Assembly: GCF_963677685.1 (NCBI RefSeq)
Contig: NZ_OY782186.1
Location: 2,542,001-2,606,000 of the forward strand
DNA length: 64,000 nucleotides
Direction of reading: 5' to 3'
Source: an uncultured Bacteroides sp.
Lineage (GTDB): Bacteria > Bacteroidota > Bacteroidia > Bacteroidales > Bacteroidaceae
The stretch's first letter is position 1, and every line of letters starts with the position of its first letter. The notes beneath the pieces were generated by a model that saw nothing but the letters and a program-made list of their open reading frames with translations, was not told where the DNA came from and ran no database searches. Shown here one piece after another: positions 11,465-20,202 of the stretch. A program made the translations under genes and the position numbers.

Positions 11465-13811
11465 TGATCTCTACTTTATCGGTTAAACGTATATCATCGG
11501 AAGAACTTCCTATCTGAAGTTGAAAAGTACCCGGCTCTACTACCCGTTTCATAGCCGCATCAACAAGCGAAAAATCTTCTTCAGTAAGCTGAAAAGAAAT
11601 TTCTTTCTCCTCTCCTTTCTTGATGAAAACACGCTGAAAATGCTTTAGCTGCTTCACCGGTTGTACCACGGAAGCCAATTCATCGCGAAGGTAAAGTTGA
11701 GCAACTTCGTCTCCGTCATACTTTCCTGTATTCTTTACCTTAAAAGAAACTTCAAAACAAGTCGCTGCTTTTTGTGTAATCTTCAAATCGGAATACTCAA
11801 AAGTGGAATAACTCATTCCAAAGCCAAAAGGATATAAGGGAGTAGAAGACATCTCTACATAGTCATGAGTAGCAGGATTTCTCTTGTTATAGTAAACAGG
11901 GATCTGTCCTACACTGCGAGGTACGGATACAGGCAGACGTCCGGCAGGATTATAATCGCCAAAGAGTATGTCTGCAATGGCTGTTCCACCCTCCTGCCCG
12001 GGATACCATGCGGTAAGCAAGGCATCGGCATGTTTATCTGTCCAATTTTTATTTAGCGAACGACCTTCTATGTAAATCACCACAAGAGGTTTTCCGGTAG
12101 ACTTTAATGCTTGTAGTAAAGCTTGCTGTTTTCCCATCAACTGTAGAGAGGCTCTGTCGAACCCTTCTCCGCATTCCATATCGCTAACCACAGAAGAGTT
12201 TGTGATGGCAGCACCGGTCTCCTTATAGCTCGTCTTGAAATCACGTGCGCTTGACCCTCCTACCACGGCAACAATGACATCGGCATTACGTGCCGCCTCT
12301 AATGCTTGCTGCAATTCATAATGTGTGGTATCACGAATGGCACAGCCTTTAGCATATACCACTCTATCAGCACCTATCTTATTCTTAACTCCTTCTAAAA
12401 CGGTGACTACATTTTCTGCTTCCTGAGGGGCGGTATAATCTCCAAGCATGTTATACACATTATCGGCATTGGGACCCACCACAGCTACTGTCTTTATCTC
12501 TTTAGATAACGGAAGAGTATGATGATGATTTTTCAACAAGACAATCGACTTTTGAGCACATTCTCGTGCTAAACAGATATGTTCTTGACAACGAACTTCT
12601 TTTTTAGCGGTTTGAGGGTTTACATAAGGGTGCTCAAAAAGCCCCATAGAAAACTTTAAACGCAAAAGGCGACATACGGCTGTATCGACCAAGGCTTCAT
12701 CTATTTTCTTCTCGCGGACGGACTGCACCAAGGTGGCAAAAGCATCTCCTCCCAAATCAGCATCCAAGCCTGCTTTTAGTGACATCAAGGCAGCTTCTTG
12801 CGAGGAAGCGGCTACAAAATGGCTCACTTGCAATCCTTCGATGCTGTATAGATCGGATATGGAAAATCCTTTAAAATCCCATTGCTTACGCAATATTTCG
12901 GTTAGCAGGTATGTATTGGCAGTAGAAGGTATACCATCCATAGAATTATAGGAGGTCATAACAGACAATGCACCGGCTTTTATTGCTTGGCGAAAAGGAG
13001 GTAGAAAATCTGTCAGCAACTCTCTTTGACCGACAGTGGAAGGATTTCCATTCTGACCGCCCTCGGGAACTCCGTAGGCTATAAAGTGTTTTAGAGTTGC
13101 AATCGTTGCATAGGGTTGATTGAGATTGCCCCCGCCCAGTCCTTTTACCATTGCTGCCCCTAATGAAGCGGACAAAACGGGATCTTCGCCAAAAGTCTCT
13201 TCCACACGCGACCAACGAGGATCACGGGCTAAATCTAATACAGGGCCATAACTGATATGTCCGCCTTGTAGACGGATCTCTTTAGCAATTACTTCGCCTT
13301 CTCTTTGCAGCAAATGAGGTGACCATGTGGCTGCCATAGCTATACCTGTAGGGAAAACAGTGGTACCGATGGCCATATGTCCGTGAGGAGCCTCTTCTGC
13401 TAAAAAGATAGGAATGCCTAAACGGGTGTTTTCTATAATATATTTCTGAAGAGCATTACCTGCCTGAGCAGCATATTCGGGATTCAATCCGTTTTCGAGT
13501 GTTTTTTTAGTCCACGGATCTGCTCGATAGGTGCCCCATAGCATACCCATTTGCTTCTGTTTCAGGAAGGATTTGAATTTCTCGGAAACTCTTACTGTAT
13601 GCCCGTCTATCTGGTACATCTCCCACCCAAGAGGACAAAGTAATTGCCCTACTTTCTCTTCCAGAGTCATACGATTCAAGAGGTCTTTGGTACGCTCTTC
13701 TACGGATAAATGGGGATCTTTATAAGGCAGAATATGTTTGGATGAAGAGACTGACAGGGAAATTAATAACATAAGTCCGCCTAGAAAAAATTTCTTTCTA
13801 TACATAATCAT
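11457..13811 (-). CDS. GH3 family beta-glycosidase (BglX-like)
   Basis: A 784-residue GH3 enzyme with an N-terminal signal peptide (MYRKKFFLGGLMLLISLSVSSS), so exported, probably periplasmic. Domains in order: the (beta/alpha)8 barrel with the nucleophile Asp in GFSISDLYSIEGL, the sandwich domain (IVLLKNHHHTLPL, VAVVGPNADNVYNMLGDY), and a C-terminal fibronectin III-like domain (LKHFQRVFIKKGEEKEISF). GH3 members remove terminal beta-glucose, beta-xylose and other sugars; the neighbours argue for a mannose- and fucose-bearing glycan. It is the middle gene of the GH29-GH3-GH92 operon. Confidence 0.92.
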   Translation of the reverse strand: MIMYRKKFFLGGLMLLISLSVSSSKHILPYKDPHLSVEERTKDLLNRMTLEEKVGQLLCPLGWEMYQIDGHTVRVSEKFKSFLKQKQMGMLWGTYRADPWTKKTLENGLNPEYAAQAGNALQKYIIENTRLGIPIFLAEEAPHGHMAIGTTVFPTGIAMAATWSPHLLQREGEVIAKEIRLQGGHISYGPVLDLARDPRWSRVEETFGEDPVLSASLGAAMVKGLGGGNLNQPYATIATLKHFIAYGVPEGGQNGNPSTVGQRELLTDFLPPFRQAIKAGALSVMTSYNSMDGIPSTANTYLLTEILRKQWDFKGFSISDLYSIEGLQVSHFVAASSQEAALMSLKAGLDADLGGDAFATLVQSVREKKIDEALVDTAVCRLLRLKFSMGLFEHPYVNPQTAKKEVRCQEHICLARECAQKSIVLLKNHHHTLPLSKEIKTVAVVGPNADNVYNMLGDYTAPQEAENVVTVLEGVKNKIGADRVVYAKGCAIRDTTHYELQQALEAARNADVIVAVVGGSSARDFKTSYKETGAAITNSSVVSDMECGEGFDRASLQLMGKQQALLQALKSTGKPLVVIYIEGRSLNKNWTDKHADALLTAWYPGQEGGTAIADILFGDYNPAGRLPVSVPRSVGQIPVYYNKRNPATHDYVEMSSTPLYPFGFGMSYSTFEYSDLKITQKAATCFEVSFKVKNTGKYDGDEVAQLYLRDELASVVQPVKQLKHFQRVFIKKGEEKEISFQLTEEDFSLVDAAMKRVVEPGTFQLQIGSSSDDIRLTDKVEINE

Positions 13812-13832
13812 ATATTTAGTTTCTCGTCTTTT

Positions 13833-15719
13833 CTATTCTACCCTTAACTCTGCTATTCCCATAGGTTGCTCAGCATCAATCATTCTACTAGCTTTAAACA
13901 GTAGATAGCGAGCGTAAACGGGAGCAAAATGTATGGTTTGCCACACAGGGTTATTCCTTATATTTGAGAATTCGCCGGAAGCAATGATTGTGTTAAGGTC
14001 ATCTTTAGCAATCCCCGCAGAAAGTTCATAGTTGGCTATTAACCCTTTATTGGATTGGTCGGGCAGATAGAGAAAAGAATGAATCAAACGCTTTTCTCCC
14101 AAGTCAACGAGTACTGTCTGGTCTTTAATAAAACAGGTAGTAGTACTATTGTGATCCATGCATTTTTTCATTTCAGCAGAGTCCTGCCCTATCAAAACGA
14201 AGGGATATCCTTTTATTTTCATCTTCTTATCTACCGCATTATAAGAGGTATCATCATCTGATCCGGAGTAGAAAGCTTCAACGTTATTTATACACAAGCA
14301 TGCCCTGGAGTCAATGAAGCAGATTCGAATAAGGTTTGTTGAGAGGGTTGGGAAACGGAGAATACGCTTATAACCGATAGTCGTTGTTTCTTCGTTAGGA
14401 TTAACGGTTTGCCATTTGCCGGAATCGTAATACTCTACTACAAAAGACTTCACACGCTGTCCCAAAGGAATATATTCTTGCAACAAGAGTCTGTTTATTT
14501 TCGTAATAGAAGGTAGTCTGAACTCTAAAGTAGCCTCTGTTACTCCATCTTGTGTAGCCCAATAAGTATGATAATTTCCATCTGTCACCGCCTGTGCAGA
14601 AAACGGTTCTCCTCGTTCATTGGATGCTTTAGGAATAATTCCTGCAAACAGATTATGAGAGAGTTCTTTTTGGATACGAAGATGATAATTTACTGCGTTG
14701 ACTGAGTCGGTTTTACTAACCAACCCTTCTCTATTAATTGGGAAATTGAGAAGAAGATTAGCATTATGCCCCACACTTCTATAGTACAAGTCGACCAATT
14801 GTTCGATGGATTTCACGCTCTTATCTTCACTCGGATGATAGAACCATCCCAGACGAATGGAAACATCACACTCTCCAGGCACCCATTTGTCACCATCAGC
14901 ATGCCCATACTGCAATTCAGGATATTTTTCATAGCCGGGATAGACTTCTTTTGATCGCAAGAAAGCCCAATTGGTTGCTCCTGCAAAGCCCATCTCGTTG
15001 CCAATCCAACGGCAACCGGGACCGCCATCAGAAAAGATAATCGCATTGGGTTGTAGTTCTTCAACCATTTTGTAAGCTCGCTCAAAATGATAATAAGTTT
15101 TTCTGTCTATTTTACGAACTTCCTTAGCGCCGCCATACCATCCATCTCCACCATTAGCTCCATCAAACCATACTTCGGAAATGTCTCCATAACGGGTAAG
15201 CAATTCTCTGAGTTGTTTATAGAAATATTCCACATATTCAGGCGTTCCGTAATTAGCCTGATGTCTGTCCCATGGAGAAAGATAAACGCCAAACTTGAGC
15301 CCGTATTTCTTACAAGCAGCTGACAACTCTCCTACTACATCTCCTTTGCCGTTTTTATAAGGAGTATTACGAATGCAGTAATCTGTCAGCATGGTAGGCC
15401 AAAGACAGAAGCCATCATGATGCTTAGCGGTAATGATCACTTCTTTTATACCTGCCGCTAAGAAAGTACGAACCCACTGTTCGCAATCTAATTTTGTAGG
15501 ATTAAAGACTTGAGGAGATACATCTCCATAGCCCCACTCTTTATCATCAAAAGTGTTTAATCCAAAATGTACAAAAGCTAAGGTTTCCATTTGCTGCCAT
15601 GCTACCTGTTTAGCAAGAGGTAGAGGAGGAATCGCTTCAGGAGGAATCGTTACGGATGCGTAATTAGGAGCTCTAAATAGGGATAGAAAGAGCGTTGCTG
15701 AAATTAAAAATTTCTTCAT
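13833..15719 (-). CDS. GH29 alpha-L-fucosidase with C-terminal F5/8-type domains
   Basis: A 628-residue GH29 retaining alpha-L-fucosidase. A signal peptide (MKKFLISATLFLSLFRAPNYA) exports it. The barrel shows ETLAFVHFGLNTFDDKEWGYG, KHHDGFCLWPT and the nucleophile Asp in ISEVWFDGANGGDGWYG, the WFDGANG form seen in the alpha-1,3/1,4-type GH29-B subfamily. From about residue 350, two discoidin/CBM32-like modules are suggested by VTDGNYHTYWATQDG and by LVDLGEKRLIHSFLYLPDQ. It is the first gene of the operon. Upstream sits a 10-base G/C homopolymer that may affect expression. Confidence 0.92.
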   Translation of the reverse strand: MKKFLISATLFLSLFRAPNYASVTIPPEAIPPLPLAKQVAWQQMETLAFVHFGLNTFDDKEWGYGDVSPQVFNPTKLDCEQWVRTFLAAGIKEVIITAKHHDGFCLWPTMLTDYCIRNTPYKNGKGDVVGELSAACKKYGLKFGVYLSPWDRHQANYGTPEYVEYFYKQLRELLTRYGDISEVWFDGANGGDGWYGGAKEVRKIDRKTYYHFERAYKMVEELQPNAIIFSDGGPGCRWIGNEMGFAGATNWAFLRSKEVYPGYEKYPELQYGHADGDKWVPGECDVSIRLGWFYHPSEDKSVKSIEQLVDLYYRSVGHNANLLLNFPINREGLVSKTDSVNAVNYHLRIQKELSHNLFAGIIPKASNERGEPFSAQAVTDGNYHTYWATQDGVTEATLEFRLPSITKINRLLLQEYIPLGQRVKSFVVEYYDSGKWQTVNPNEETTTIGYKRILRFPTLSTNLIRICFIDSRACLCINNVEAFYSGSDDDTSYNAVDKKMKIKGYPFVLIGQDSAEMKKCMDHNSTTTCFIKDQTVLVDLGEKRLIHSFLYLPDQSNKGLIANYELSAGIAKDDLNTIIASGEFSNIRNNPVWQTIHFAPVYARYLLFKASRMIDAEQPMGIAELRVE

Positions 15720-15754
15720 CTGTGAAAAGTGTGTTATAGTTCATAAATTAAGAT

Positions 15755-15791
15755 CAATATTAAGGGAATATCAACTTTCAAGGGGGGGGGG
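15755..15791 (-). promoter_or_regulatory. Upstream region of the GH29 operon with a C10 tract
   Basis: On the minus strand, ten C residues (15791 to 15782) are followed directly by TTGAAAGTTG and, about 15 nt further, TAATATTG (15762 to 15755), one mismatch from the TAnnTTTG -7 box. If this is the promoter, the homopolymer touches the -33 element. It is the only long homopolymer noticed in the window's intergenic DNA outside A/T runs. Confidence 0.4.
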
Positions 15792-15794
15792 AAA

Positions 15795-15834
15795 TGTGCT
15801 TCATCTATTCTTGTTGCAAAATAGATGAAGCACA
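15795..15834 (-). terminator. Stem-loop after carB
   Basis: TGTGCTTCATCTATT (15795-15809) pairs perfectly with AATAGATGAAGCACA (15820-15834) over a 10-nt loop. It lies 14 nt after the carB stop on the minus strand. It is followed by TTTC and then the C tract rather than a long U run, so termination may be only partial. Confidence 0.65.
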
Positions 15835-15847
15835 ATGTTGAAATTCT

Positions 15848-18800
15848 TTATTTATACTCATCCCAGCTTCTGATGGCGATGTCGTCTATGCTCATCGTGC
15901 AGAATGCAAAGATGAACGCACTAGCTAAACGAGCATTCGTAATCAGAGGGATGTTAAGATCAATAGCTGCACGGCGGATTTTATAACCGTTGTCCAACTC
16001 TCCGGCTGTAAGATCCTTTGGTACGTTTACGACCAAATCAATCTCTTTATTGCGCATCATATCAAGAGCTTGCGGATCTCCTGTCTCACTAGGCCAATAT
16101 ACAAGAGTATTCTCTATGTTATTTTCTAACAAAGCTTTATGAGTACCTCTGGTAGCAAAAATCTTGTATCCTTCTTGTGACAATAAACGGGCAGCATCTA
16201 TCATGTCGGCCTTTTGCTTTGGAGTACCGGTAGAAAGAAGTATGTTCTTCTTCGGTATGCGATGACCTACTGATAACATTGATTGCAATACCGCACTAGA
16301 AGTATCGGAACCGATACAACCAACTTCTCCCGTAGATGCCATATCTACTCCTAATACCGGATCGGCTTTCTGCAAACGGTTGAAAGAGAATTGTGAAGCT
16401 TTAATACCTACATAGTCGAGTTCGAAAAGGTTCTTCGAAGGCTTCTCTACAGGCAAACCAAGCATAATCTTGGTAGCCAGCTCAATGAAGTTTATCTTCA
16501 ACACTTTGCTCACAAATGGGAAGCTTCGAGAAGCACGAAGGTTACATTCGATAACTTTGATGTCATTTTCACGAGCAAGGAATTGAATGTTGAACGGACC
16601 TGAGATATGTAATTCTTTAGCTATCTCACGGCTAATACGCTTGATGCGACGAACAGTTTCAACATAAAGTTTCTGAGGCGGGAATTGTATGGTAGCATCT
16701 CCACTATGCACTCCAGCAAACTCAATGTGTTCGCTAATAGCATAAGCGACAATCTCTCCGTCTTTAGCCACAGCATCCATCTCGACTTCTTTAGCATGCT
16801 CAATGAACTGACTCACTACAACCGGATGCTTCTTGCTAACGTTAGCAGCCAGCTTCAAAAAGCGTTCCAACTCTTCATCGTTAGAGCAGACATTCATCGC
16901 CGCTCCTGAAAGAACGTATGAAGGACGCACCAAGACAGGGAAACCAACCTCTTCTACAAAGACATTAATATCTTCAAGAGAAGTCAACTCACGCCAACGT
17001 GGCTGATCTACTCCGATACGGTCGAGCATGGCAGAGAATTTCTCACGATCTTCCGCATTGTCGATGCTTTTGGCTGTTGTTCCCAAGATATGCATATTCT
17101 GTTCGTCCAGACGCATAGCGAGGTTGTTAGGAATCTGACCACCTGTAGAAACAATCACTCCATGAGGATTTTCCAACTCCAGGATATCCATGACACGTTC
17201 AAAGGTCAATTCATCAAAATAAAGACGATCGCACATATCATAGTCGGTAGATACCGTTTCCGGATTATAGTTGATCATCACACTGCGATAACCTTCTTTA
17301 CGAATGGTATTCAATGCCTGAACTCCACACCAGTCAAATTCTACAGATGAACCAATACGGTAAGCTCCCGAACCAAGTACCACAATGGAACGATGATCAC
17401 CTAAATAAGTCACATCATTAGTAGTACCGCTATAAGTCAGATACAAATAGTTTGTTTGTGCCGGATATTCAGCAGCAAGAGTATCTATCTGTTTTACTAC
17501 AGGAACAATACCTATGCTCTTACGATAATTACGCACAAGCAGAATACCCTTCTCCATATCTTCATCGAGCCCGATGGCACGTGCAATCTGGAAATCAGAA
17601 AATCCTTGCTTCTTAGCCTTCAGTAAAAGATCGGGAGAGAGCATGGACAATTGTTTGTTATTATTTCCCCACTGCTTCAATTCGCCTGAAGTAACAATGA
17701 TATTCATTAACTTCTGAAGGAACCATTTATCAATCTTAGTCAGTTCATGAATCTGATCAACAGTGTAACCAGCGCAGAAAGCTTTAGAAATCACAAAAAC
17801 ACGATTATCAGTAGGCTCGCGAAGTGCTTTATCAATATCCGTAATGACTAGTTCTTTATTTCCAACAAAGCCATGCATGCCTTGTCCGATCATTCTCAAG
17901 CCCTTCTGTATAGCCTCTTCGAAAGTACGGCCTATCGCCATCACCTCTCCCACTGACTTCATCGAAGAACCAAGTTCGCGATCTACTCCGTGGAACTTAC
18001 CTAAATCCCAACGAGGTATTTTACATACCACATAGTCAAGAGCGGGTTCAAAGAAAGCTGAAGTTGTTTTGGTAACAGAGTTCTTTAATTCAAAGAGTCC
18101 GTAACCCAATCCCAGTTTAGCAGCCACAAAAGCAAGAGGATATCCGGTCGCTTTAGATGCTAGAGCAGATGAACGACTCAAACGAGCATTTACTTCGATA
18201 ACACGATAATCTTCTGATTCAGGATCAAAGGCATACTGCACGTTACATTCACCTACGATACCAATATGGCGTATAATACGTATGGCTAACTCACGAAGTT
18301 TATGATATTCAGCATTTGTTAGCGTTTGCGAAGGAGCAATCACGATAGATTCACCAGTATGGATACCTAGTGGATCGAAGTTTTCCATGTTACAAACCGT
18401 GATACAATTATCAAAACGGTCACGAACGACTTCGTACTCTACCTCTTTCCAGCCTTTCAGACTCTTCTCTACTAAAACCTGAGGAGAGAAAGAGAAAGCC
18501 TTCTCGGCAATAATATTCAATTCTTTTTCATTATCGCAAAATCCCGAACCTAATCCGCCAAGAGCATAAGCAGCACGGATAATAACAGGATAGCCTAATT
18601 CTTTAGCCGCACGACGAGCCTCAACGACATTCTCAACAGCTTCGCTCTTAATGGTCTTGACATCAATTTCATTCAGCTTGTTGACAAATAACTCACGATC
18701 TTCGGTATCCATAATGGCCTGTACCGGAGTTCCCAATACTTCGAGATTATATTTCTCGAGAATACCTGAACGATAAAGTTCCACACCACAGTTCAGTGCA

Positions 18801-19078
18801 GTCTGTCCACCAAAAGCAAGCAGAATACCTTGTGGTTTCTCTTTTTGGATAACTTTCTCCACAAAATAAGGAGTGACTGGTAAGAAATAAATCTGATCGG
18901 CCACTCCCTCACTCGTTTGAACGGTAGCTATATTAGGATTGATAAGGACTGTCTCTATTCCTTCTTCTTTGAGGGCTTTTAATGCTTGCGAACCGGAATA
19001 ATCAAACTCTCCGGCCTCTCCTATCTTCAACGCACCGGACCCCAGCAATAATACTTTCTTTATATCTTCTTTTATCAT
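15848..19078 (-). CDS. carB: Carbamoyl-phosphate synthase large subunit
   Basis: A 1076-residue CarB, normal length. It makes carbamoyl phosphate for arginine and pyrimidines from bicarbonate, two ATP and ammonia tunnelled from CarA. The two homologous ATP-grasp halves are visible: LLLGSGALKIGEAGEFDYSGSQALKALKEEG at the N-terminus and VVLGSGAYRIGSSVEFDWCGVQALNTIRKEGY near residue 560, each with a following carboxylate-binding core (ARLSRSSALASKATGYP; NLRASRSFPFVSKV). The C-terminal MGS-like domain (ILLSTGTPKQKADMIDAARLL onward) is the allosteric region for UMP/ornithine in other bacteria. carA lies 9 nt upstream. Confidence 0.97.
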   Translation of the reverse strand: MIKEDIKKVLLLGSGALKIGEAGEFDYSGSQALKALKEEGIETVLINPNIATVQTSEGVADQIYFLPVTPYFVEKVIQKEKPQGILLAFGGQTALNCGVELYRSGILEKYNLEVLGTPVQAIMDTEDRELFVNKLNEIDVKTIKSEAVENVVEARRAAKELGYPVIIRAAYALGGLGSGFCDNEKELNIIAEKAFSFSPQVLVEKSLKGWKEVEYEVVRDRFDNCITVCNMENFDPLGIHTGESIVIAPSQTLTNAEYHKLRELAIRIIRHIGIVGECNVQYAFDPESEDYRVIEVNARLSRSSALASKATGYPLAFVAAKLGLGYGLFELKNSVTKTTSAFFEPALDYVVCKIPRWDLGKFHGVDRELGSSMKSVGEVMAIGRTFEEAIQKGLRMIGQGMHGFVGNKELVITDIDKALREPTDNRVFVISKAFCAGYTVDQIHELTKIDKWFLQKLMNIIVTSGELKQWGNNNKQLSMLSPDLLLKAKKQGFSDFQIARAIGLDEDMEKGILLVRNYRKSIGIVPVVKQIDTLAAEYPAQTNYLYLTYSGTTNDVTYLGDHRSIVVLGSGAYRIGSSVEFDWCGVQALNTIRKEGYRSVMINYNPETVSTDYDMCDRLYFDELTFERVMDILELENPHGVIVSTGGQIPNNLAMRLDEQNMHILGTTAKSIDNAEDREKFSAMLDRIGVDQPRWRELTSLEDINVFVEEVGFPVLVRPSYVLSGAAMNVCSNDEELERFLKLAANVSKKHPVVVSQFIEHAKEVEMDAVAKDGEIVAYAISEHIEFAGVHSGDATIQFPPQKLYVETVRRIKRISREIAKELHISGPFNIQFLARENDIKVIECNLRASRSFPFVSKVLKINFIELATKIMLGLPVEKPSKNLFELDYVGIKASQFSFNRLQKADPVLGVDMASTGEVGCIGSDTSSAVLQSMLSVGHRIPKKNILLSTGTPKQKADMIDAARLLSQEGYKIFATRGTHKALLENNIENTLVYWPSETGDPQALDMMRNKEIDLVVNVPKDLTAGELDNGYKIRRAAIDLNIPLITNARLASAFIFAFCTMSIDDIAIRSWDEYK

Positions 19079-19087
19079 GGTTATCGG

Positions 19088-20173
19088 TTATTTTAGCAAG
19101 TTAACAAACTCATCAAATAAGAACTCTGTGTCTTTCGGTCCGCTAGCAGCTTCCGGGTGAAACTGAGCAGAAAACCATGGATTGACTTTATGCTTGATTC
19201 CTTCGTTTGATCCATCATTCATATTAATAAACAGCGGCTCCCAATCGGCTCCTAACGTGTTATTATCTACCGCATAGCCATGATTCTGACTGGTAATAAA
19301 ACAACGTTCTGTTCCAACCATACGTACAGGCTGATTATGACTACGGTGTCCGTATTTCAACTTATAAATAGTTGCACCTCCTGCCTTAGACAACAGTTGG
19401 TTACCCATACAAATACCGAAGATAGGCAGTTTAGGATTCTCCATTGCCTTTCTGATATTTTGTACAGCAGCGTCACAAGTGTCAGGGTCGCCGGGACCAT
19501 TGCTAATGAAAAGAGCATCATATTCCAAGTTATTAAAATCATAATCCCAAGGTACACGGATAACCTCTACATCTCTCTTAAGCAGACAGCGAATAATGTT
19601 GCTTTTTACACCGCAATCTACCAAAACCACCTTTTTCTTGTCAACTCCTTCGTTATAACGGATAATCTCTTTGCAAGATACTTGATCTACATAGTTTATC
19701 CCACTATATACAGCTTCAGGAATATTTTCAGCATCATCATCAAAAATAATTTTGCCCATCATCACTCCATGTTCACGAAGTACCTTTGTTAATTCTCGAG
19801 TATCAATGCCTGTAATACCTGGCACTTGTTCACGCTTAAGCCACTCAGCAAGGCTCTCCTTGGCGTTCCAATGACTATATTCGTAAGAATAATCGCTCAC
19901 AATAATAGCCTCGGCATGAATTTTCTCACTTTCCATAAAAGTAGGCAGGCCGTTAGATTCCAATGTAAAAGGAGGAACCCCGTAATTACCAACTAACGGA
20001 TAAGTAAGAGTCATCAGCTGTCCCGCGTAAGAAGGATCGGTTAAACTCTCCGGATATCCAGTCATAGCGGTATTAAAAACCACTTCTCCTGCTACCGGCT
20101 TTTCGTAGCCAAACGACTTTCCGTGAAAACGGCTCCCGTCGTCGAGGATTAAAGTTACATTTCTTTGTTGCAT
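19088..20173 (-). CDS. carA: Carbamoyl-phosphate synthase small (glutaminase) subunit
   Basis: A 361-residue CarA. The N-terminal CPSase domain begins VTLILDDGSRFHGKSFGYEKPVAGEVVFNTAMTGYPE. The C-terminal class I glutamine amidotransferase has the nucleophile in FGICMGNQLLSKAGG and the His-Glu pair in SAQFHPEAASGP. It delivers ammonia to CarB, encoded 9 nt downstream. The gene starts 29 nt after the amidophosphoribosyltransferase gene in the same operon. Confidence 0.96.
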   Translation of the reverse strand: MQQRNVTLILDDGSRFHGKSFGYEKPVAGEVVFNTAMTGYPESLTDPSYAGQLMTLTYPLVGNYGVPPFTLESNGLPTFMESEKIHAEAIIVSDYSYEYSHWNAKESLAEWLKREQVPGITGIDTRELTKVLREHGVMMGKIIFDDDAENIPEAVYSGINYVDQVSCKEIIRYNEGVDKKKVVLVDCGVKSNIIRCLLKRDVEVIRVPWDYDFNNLEYDALFISNGPGDPDTCDAAVQNIRKAMENPKLPIFGICMGNQLLSKAGGATIYKLKYGHRSHNQPVRMVGTERCFITSQNHGYAVDNNTLGADWEPLFINMNDGSNEGIKHKVNPWFSAQFHPEAASGPKDTEFLFDEFVNLLK

Positions 20174-20202
20174 TGCAGTCTGTATACTAAGTAGCTAAAA
20201 TA

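Noticed and set aside
19280..19792. 170-codon open frame on the plus strand inside carA
   Set aside because: It lies fully antisense to a well-conserved gene and its translation shows no protein-like pattern or family motif.
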